The position numbers and the translations under genes were made by a program. The notes under the pieces are model-generated. The model saw only the letters and a list, made by a program, of their open reading frames with translations. It did no database searches and had not been told where the DNA came from. From NCBI GenBank assembly GCA_964019165.1, contig OZ025270.1:13344159-13408158 (forward strand): a stretch of 64,000 bases of DNA, given 5' to 3'. Origin of the DNA: Mastigias papua (taxonomy: Eukaryota; Cnidaria; Scyphozoa; Rhizostomeae; Mastigiidae). Shown here piece after piece: positions 58,269-64,000 of the stretch. Within the stretch, counting starts at the first letter, position 1, and each line of letters opens with the position of its first letter.

Positions 58269-61200
58269 ATGATTTTGTGCTTGGAGACACGTACTTATAG
58301 TGATTGTAGGCCTTGCATAGTATTGTCATGTTTGCGACAGGGAAGGCGCTTTAAAGCTCTATATAGTGTAAAAACACAAACTAAGGCTAATGTGAGTAGG
58401 AAACATTGGCTAAACTACTGGCATCGGTGCAACTATAGATGTAAAAGATGTTTGGTGCATGCGATTGACGCACTTCCACTCAATTTCAATCATATAGCAG
58501 TATATGCATATATTGTGATTACTTGTGATGGGCCTAAAATACGTATGTGTGCAAAGTCTGACAATACAGCAATGACGACAGATCTGATGGTCATATGATA
58601 TAATAAATGCTAGATTGACTGTAGAAATATGCTTAGATTATGATTTGGAGCTTTGAGACACGTACTTATAGTGAGTGTAGGCCTAGCATAGTATTGTCAG
58701 TTTTGCGACATGTAAAGCACTGTAAAGCTGTATATAGTGTAAAAACACAGACTAAGGCTAATTTGAGTAGGAAACATTGGCTAAACTACTGGCATCGGTG
58801 CAACTATAGATGTAAAAGATGTTTGGTGTATGCGATTGACGCACTTCCACTCAATTTCAATCATATAGCAGTATATGCATATATTGTGATTACGTGTAAT
58901 GGGCCAGACCATGTATGTGTGCAAAGTCTGACAATACAGCAATGACGACAGATCTGATGGTCATATGATATTATAAATGCTAGATTGACTTTAGAAATAT
59001 GCTTAGATTATGTTTTGCAGCTATGACACACGTACTTATAGTGATTGTAGGCCTTGCATTGTATTGTCAGTTTTGCGACATGTAAAGCACTGTAAAGCTG
59101 TATATAGTGTAAAAACACAGACTAAGGCTAATTTGAGTAGGAAACATTGGCTAAACTACTGGCATCGGTACAACTATAGATGTAAAAGATGTTTGGTGCA
59201 TGCGATTGACGCACTTCCACTCAATTTCAATCATATAGCAGTATATGCATATAATGTGATTACTTGTAATGGGCCTACAATAAGTATGTGTGCAAAGTCT
59301 GACAATACAGCAATGACGACAGATCTGATGGTCATATGATATTATAAATGCTAGATTGACTGTAGAAATATGCTTAGATTATGATTTGGTGCTTGGAGAC
59401 ACGTACTTATAGTGATTGTAGGCCTTGCATAGTATTGTCAGTTTTGCGACATGTAAAGCACTGTAAAGCTGTATATAGTGTAAAAACACAAACTAAGGCT
59501 AATGTGAGTAGGAAACATTGGCTAAACTACTGGCATCGGTGCAACTATAGATGTAAAAGATGTTTGGTGCTTGCGATTGACGCGCTTCCACTCAATTTCA
59601 ATCATATAGCAGTATATGCATATAATGTGATTACTTGTAATGGGCCTAAAATAAGTATGTGTGCAAAGTCTGACAATACAGCAATGACGACAGATCTAAT
59701 GGTCATATGATATTATAAATGCTAGATTGACTGTAGAAATATGTTTAGATTCTGATTTGGAGCTTTGAGACACGTACTTATAGTGAGTGTAGGCCTAGCA
59801 TAGTATTGTCAGTTTTCCGACATGTAAAGCACTTTAAAGCTATATATAGTGTAAAAACACAGACTAAGGCTAATTTGAGTAGGAAACATTGGCTAAACTA
59901 CTGGCATCGGTGCAACTATAGATGTAAAAGATGTTTGGTGCATGCGATTGACGCACTTCCACTCAATTTCAATCATATAGCAGTATATGCATATAATGTG
60001 ATTACTTGTAATGGGCCTAAAATACGTATGTGTGGAAAGTCTGACAATACAGCAATGACGACAGATATGATGGTCATATGATATTATAAATGCTAGATTG
60101 ACTGTAGAAATATGCTTAGATTATGATTTTGTGCTTGGAGACACGTACTTATAGTGATTGTAGGCCTTGCATAGTATTGTCATGTTTGCGACAGGGAAGG
60201 CGCTTTAAAGCTCTATATAGTGTAAAAACACAAACTAAGGCTAATGTGAGTAGGAAACATTGGCTAAACTACTGGCATCGGTGCAACTATAGATGTAAAA
60301 GATGTTTGGTGCATGCGATTGACGCACTTCCACTCAATTTCAATCATATAGCAGTATATGCATATATTGTGATTACTTGTGATGGGCCTAAAATACGTAT
60401 GTGTGCAAAGTTTGACAATACAGCAATGACGACAGATCTGATGGTCATATGATATTATAAATGCTAGATTGACTGTAGAAATATGCTTAGATTATGATTT
60501 GGAGCTTTGAGACACGTACTTATAGTGAGTGTAGGCCTAACATAGTATTGTCAGTTTTGCGACATGTAAAGCACTGTAAAGCTGTATATAGTGTAAAAAC
60601 ACAGACTAAGGCTAATTTGAGTAGGAAACATTGGCTAAACTACTGGCATCGGTGCAACTATAGATGTAAAAGATGTTTGGTGTATGCGATTGACGCACTT
60701 CCACTCAATTTCAATCATATAGCAGTATATGCATATATTGTGATTACGTGTAATGGGCCTAAACCATGTATGTGTGCAAAGTCTGACAATACAGCAATGA
60801 CGACAGATCTGATGGTCATATGATATTATAAATGCTAGATTGACTTTAGAAATATGCTTAGATTATGTTTTGCAGCTATGACACACGTACTTATAGTGAT
60901 TGTAGGCCTTGCATTGTATTGTCAGTTTTGCGACATGTAAAGCACTGTAAAGCTGTATATAGTGTAAAAACACAGACTAAGGCTAATTTGAGTAGGAAAC
61001 ATTGGCTAAACTACTGGCATCGGTACAACTATAGATGTAAAAGATGTTTGGTGCATGCGATTGACGCACTTCCACTCAATTTCAATCATATAGCAGTATA
61101 TGCATATAATGTGATTACTTGTAATGGGCCTAAAATAAGTATGTGTGCAAAGTCTGACAATACAGCAATGACGACAGATCTGATGGTCATATGATATTAT

Positions 61201-62348
61201 AAATGCTAGATTGACTGTAGAAATATGCTTAGATTATGATTTGGTGCTTGGAGACACGTACTTATAGTGATTGTAGGCCTTGCATAGTATTTTCTGTTTT
61301 GACACATGTAAAGCACTGTAAAGCTGTATATAGTGTAAAAACACAGACTAAGGCTAATTTGAGTAGGAAACATTGGCTAAACTACTGGCATCGGTGCAAC
61401 TATAGATGTAAAAGATGTTTGGTGCATGCGATTGACGCACTTTCACTCAATTTCAATCATATAGCAGTATATGCATATAATGTGATTACTTGTAATGGGC
61501 CTAAAATACGTATGTGTGCAAAGTCTGACAATACAGCAATGACGACAGATCTAATGGTCATATGATATTATAAATGCTAGATTGACTGTAGAAATATGCT
61601 TAGATTATGTTTTGGAGCTATCACATACGTACTTATAGTGATTCTAGGACTTGCATAGTATTTTCTGTTTTGACACATGTAAAGCACTGTAAAGCTGTAT
61701 ATAGTGTAAAAACACAGACTAAGGCTAATTTGAGTAGGAAACATTGGCTAAACTACTGGCATCGGTGCAACTATAGATGTAAAAGATGTTTGGTGCATGC
61801 GATTGACGCACTTTCACTCAATTTCAATCATATAGCAGTATATGCATATAATGTGATTACTTGTAATGGGCCTAAAATAAGTATGTGTGCAAAGTCTGAC
61901 AATACAGCAATGACGACAGATCTAATGGTCATATGATATTATAAATGCTAGATTGACTGTAGAAATATGTTTAGATTCTGATTTGGAGCTTTGAGACACG
62001 TACTTATAGTGAGTGTAGGCCTAGCATAGTATTGTCAGTTTTCCGACATGTAAAGCACTTTAAAGCTATATATAGTGTAAAAACACAGACTAAGGCTAAT
62101 TTGAGTAGGAAACATTGGCTAAACTACTGGCATCGGTGCAACTATAGATGTAAAAGATGTTTGGTGCATGCGATTGACGCACTTCCACTCAATTTCAATC
62201 ATATAGCAGTATATGCATATAATGTGATTACTTGTAATGGGCCTAAAATACGTATGTGTGGAAAGTCTGACAATACAGCAATGACGACAGATATGATGGT
62301 CATATGATATTATAAATGCTAGATTGACTGTAGAAATATGCTTAGATT
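58269..62348 (+). repeat. Pentamer duplication in the satellite
   Basis: The series of monomer types at 58269, 58640, 59010, 59381 and 59752 recurs at 60123, 60494, 60865, 61236 and 61978, the second time with one extra monomer (61607) before the last. The offset is 1,854 bp for the first four. The monomers at 59752 and 61978 look identical, and both contain GTGTGGAAAGTCTG. Confidence 0.82.
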
Positions 62349-64000
62349 ATGATTTGGTGCTTGGAGACCCGTACTTATAGTGATTGTAGGCCTTGCATAG
62401 TATTGTCAGTTTTGCGACATGGAAAGCACTTTAAAGCTCTAAATAGTGTAAAAACACAAACTAAGGCTAATGTGAGTAGGAAACATTGGCTAAACTACTG
62501 GCATCGGTGCAACTATAGATGTAAAAGATGTTTGGTGCTTGCGATTGACGCGCTTCCACTCAATTTCAATCATATAGCAGTATATGCATATATTGTGATT
62601 ACTTGTGATGGGCCTAAAATACGTATGTGTGCAGAGTCTGACAATACAGCAATGACGACAGATCTGATGGTCATATGATATTATAAATGCTAGATTGACT
62701 GTAGAAATATGCTTAGATTATGATTTGGAGCTTTGAGACACGTACTTATAGTGAGTGTAGGCCTAGCATAGTATTGTCAGTTTTCCGACATGTACAGCAC
62801 TGTAATGCTATATATAGTGTAAAAACACAGACTAAGGCTAATTTGAGTAGGAAACATTGGCTAAACTACTGGCATCGGTGCAACTATAGATGTAAAAGAT
62901 GTTTGGTGCATGCGATTGACGCACTTCCACTCAATTTCAATCATATAGCAGAATATGCATATAATGTGATTACTTGTAATGGGCCTAAAATAAGTATGTG
63001 TGCAAAGTCTGACAATACAGCAATGACGACAGATATGATGGTCATATGATATTATAAATGCTAGATTGACTGTAGAAATATGCTTAGATTATGATTTGGA
63101 GCTATGACACACGTACTTATAGTGATTGTAGGCCTTGCATAGTATTGTCAGTTTTCCGACATGTAAAGCACTTTAATGCTATATATAGTGTAAAAACACA
63201 GACTAAGGCTAATTTGAGTAGGAAACATTGGCTAAACTACTGGCATCGGTGCAACTATAGATGTAAAAGATGTTTGGTGCATGCGATTGACGCACTTCTA
63301 CTCAATTTCAATCATATAGCAGTCTATGCATATATTGTGATTACTTGTGATGGGCCTAAAATAAGTATGTGTGCAAAGTCTGACAATACAGCAATGACGA
63401 CAGATCTGATGGTCATATGATATTATAAATGCTAGATTGACTGTAGAAATATGCTTAGATTATGATTTGGAGCTTTGAGACACGTACTTATAGTGAGTGT
63501 AGGCCTAGCATAGTATTGTCAGTTTTCCGACATGTAAAGCACTTTAATGCTATATATAGTGTAAAAGCACAGACTAAGGCTAATTTGAGTAGGAAACATT
63601 GGCTAAACTACTGGCATCGGTGCAACTATAGATGTAAAAGATGTTTGGGGCATGCGATTGACGCACTTGCACTCAATTTCAATCATATAGCAGTATATGC
63701 ATATAATGTGATTACTTGTGATGGGCCTAAAATAAGTATGTGTGCAAAGTCTGACAATACAGCAATGACGACAGATCTGATGGTCATATGATATTATAAA
63801 TGCTAGATTGACTGTAGAAATATGCTTAGATTATGATTTGGAGCTTTGAGACACGTACTTATAGTGAGTGTAGGCCTAGCATAATATTGGCAGTTTTCCG
63901 ACACGTAAAGCACTTTAATGCTATATATAGTGTAAAAGCACAGACTAAGGCTAATTTGAGTAGGAAACATTGGCTAAACTACTGGCATCGGAGCAACTAT

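Larger units (their letters stand above)
41831..64000 (+). repeat. Large 371-bp satellite array, about 60 monomers, continues past the window
   Basis: Monomers repeat head to tail on the plus strand. Almost all steps are exactly 371 bp, with 373-376 in the first ~6 kb. The most constant part is GACTAAGGCTAATTTGAGTA and the following ACTACTGGCATCGGTGCAAC block. The most variable part is just after GCTTAGATTATG, where three main versions alternate (TTTTGGAGCTATGACAC, ATTTGGAGCTTTGAGAC, ATTTTGTGCTTGGAGAC). Nearly every monomer has a ~109-codon frame ending at GTCATATGA, but several copies have stops or shifts and the changes do not favour silent sites, so I treat the frames as by-products. The left edge abuts LINE 3; the first two or three monomers are the most diverged. 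Confidence 0.97.

Noticed and set aside
41916..63791. A tandem family of ~109-residue proteins
   Set aside because: The frames sit in a homogenised satellite, several copies have stops or frameshifts, and type differences do not favour silent changes.
41831..64000. CRISPR-like array
   Set aside because: The units are 371 bp head-to-tail satellites with no unique spacers, in eukaryotic DNA.

Overview
The window is repeat-rich nuclear DNA from an invertebrate animal; the species cannot be fixed from sequence alone. The evidence is a dense mix of eukaryotic mobile elements: Copia, CR1/Jockey-group, RTE and R2-superclade retrotransposons, Tc1/mariner and Tigger DNA transposons, and tRNA-derived SINE-like sequences. 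There is also a large satellite array and long microsatellites. No conserved single-copy host gene was recognised.

Layout. 0-1.05 kb: the 3' end of a Copia element with its LTR. 1.74-4.44 kb: six old, diverged copies of a ~372-bp satellite on the minus strand, split by a LINE 3' end. 4.4-6.2 kb: AT-rich non-coding DNA with degenerate direct repeats. 6.2-12.5 kb: an AT-rich, intron-poor block of tightly spaced, broken genes that look viral. It holds two ankyrin-repeat genes, a zinc-ribbon gene, a small intact ORF, a long fibre-shaft-like gene and a LamG-like gene. A Tigger transposon and a CR1 3' tail have landed inside the block, so it is a fossil integrated in host DNA. 12.5-16.4 kb: short tandem and inverted repeats, one copy of an unnamed dispersed repeat, and a THAP-domain relic bounded by inverted repeats. 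16.4-21.7 kb: two CR1-group LINEs head to tail. 21.9-24.1 kb: a Tc1 transposase relic and a LINE relic. 24-30 kb: mostly unannotatable DNA with the second, inverted copy of the unnamed repeat. 30-31.7 kb: (TA)n tracts enclosing a nested palindrome of tRNA-derived sequences, plus an RTE 3' end. 32.7-41.8 kb: three R2-superclade LINEs with C-terminal restriction-like endonuclease domains, all on the minus strand, head to tail, each ending in (TAA)n. 41.8-64 kb: about 60 monomers of a 371-bp satellite on the plus strand, running off the window, with several levels of higher-order repeat.

The same satellite therefore flanks about 37 kb of mobile-element DNA in opposite orientations, old and degraded on the left, homogenised on the right. 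Almost nothing here acts as a gene network. The block that best repays attention is the viral fossil, followed by the satellite organisation, the (TAA)n-linked LINE series and the SINE palindrome.
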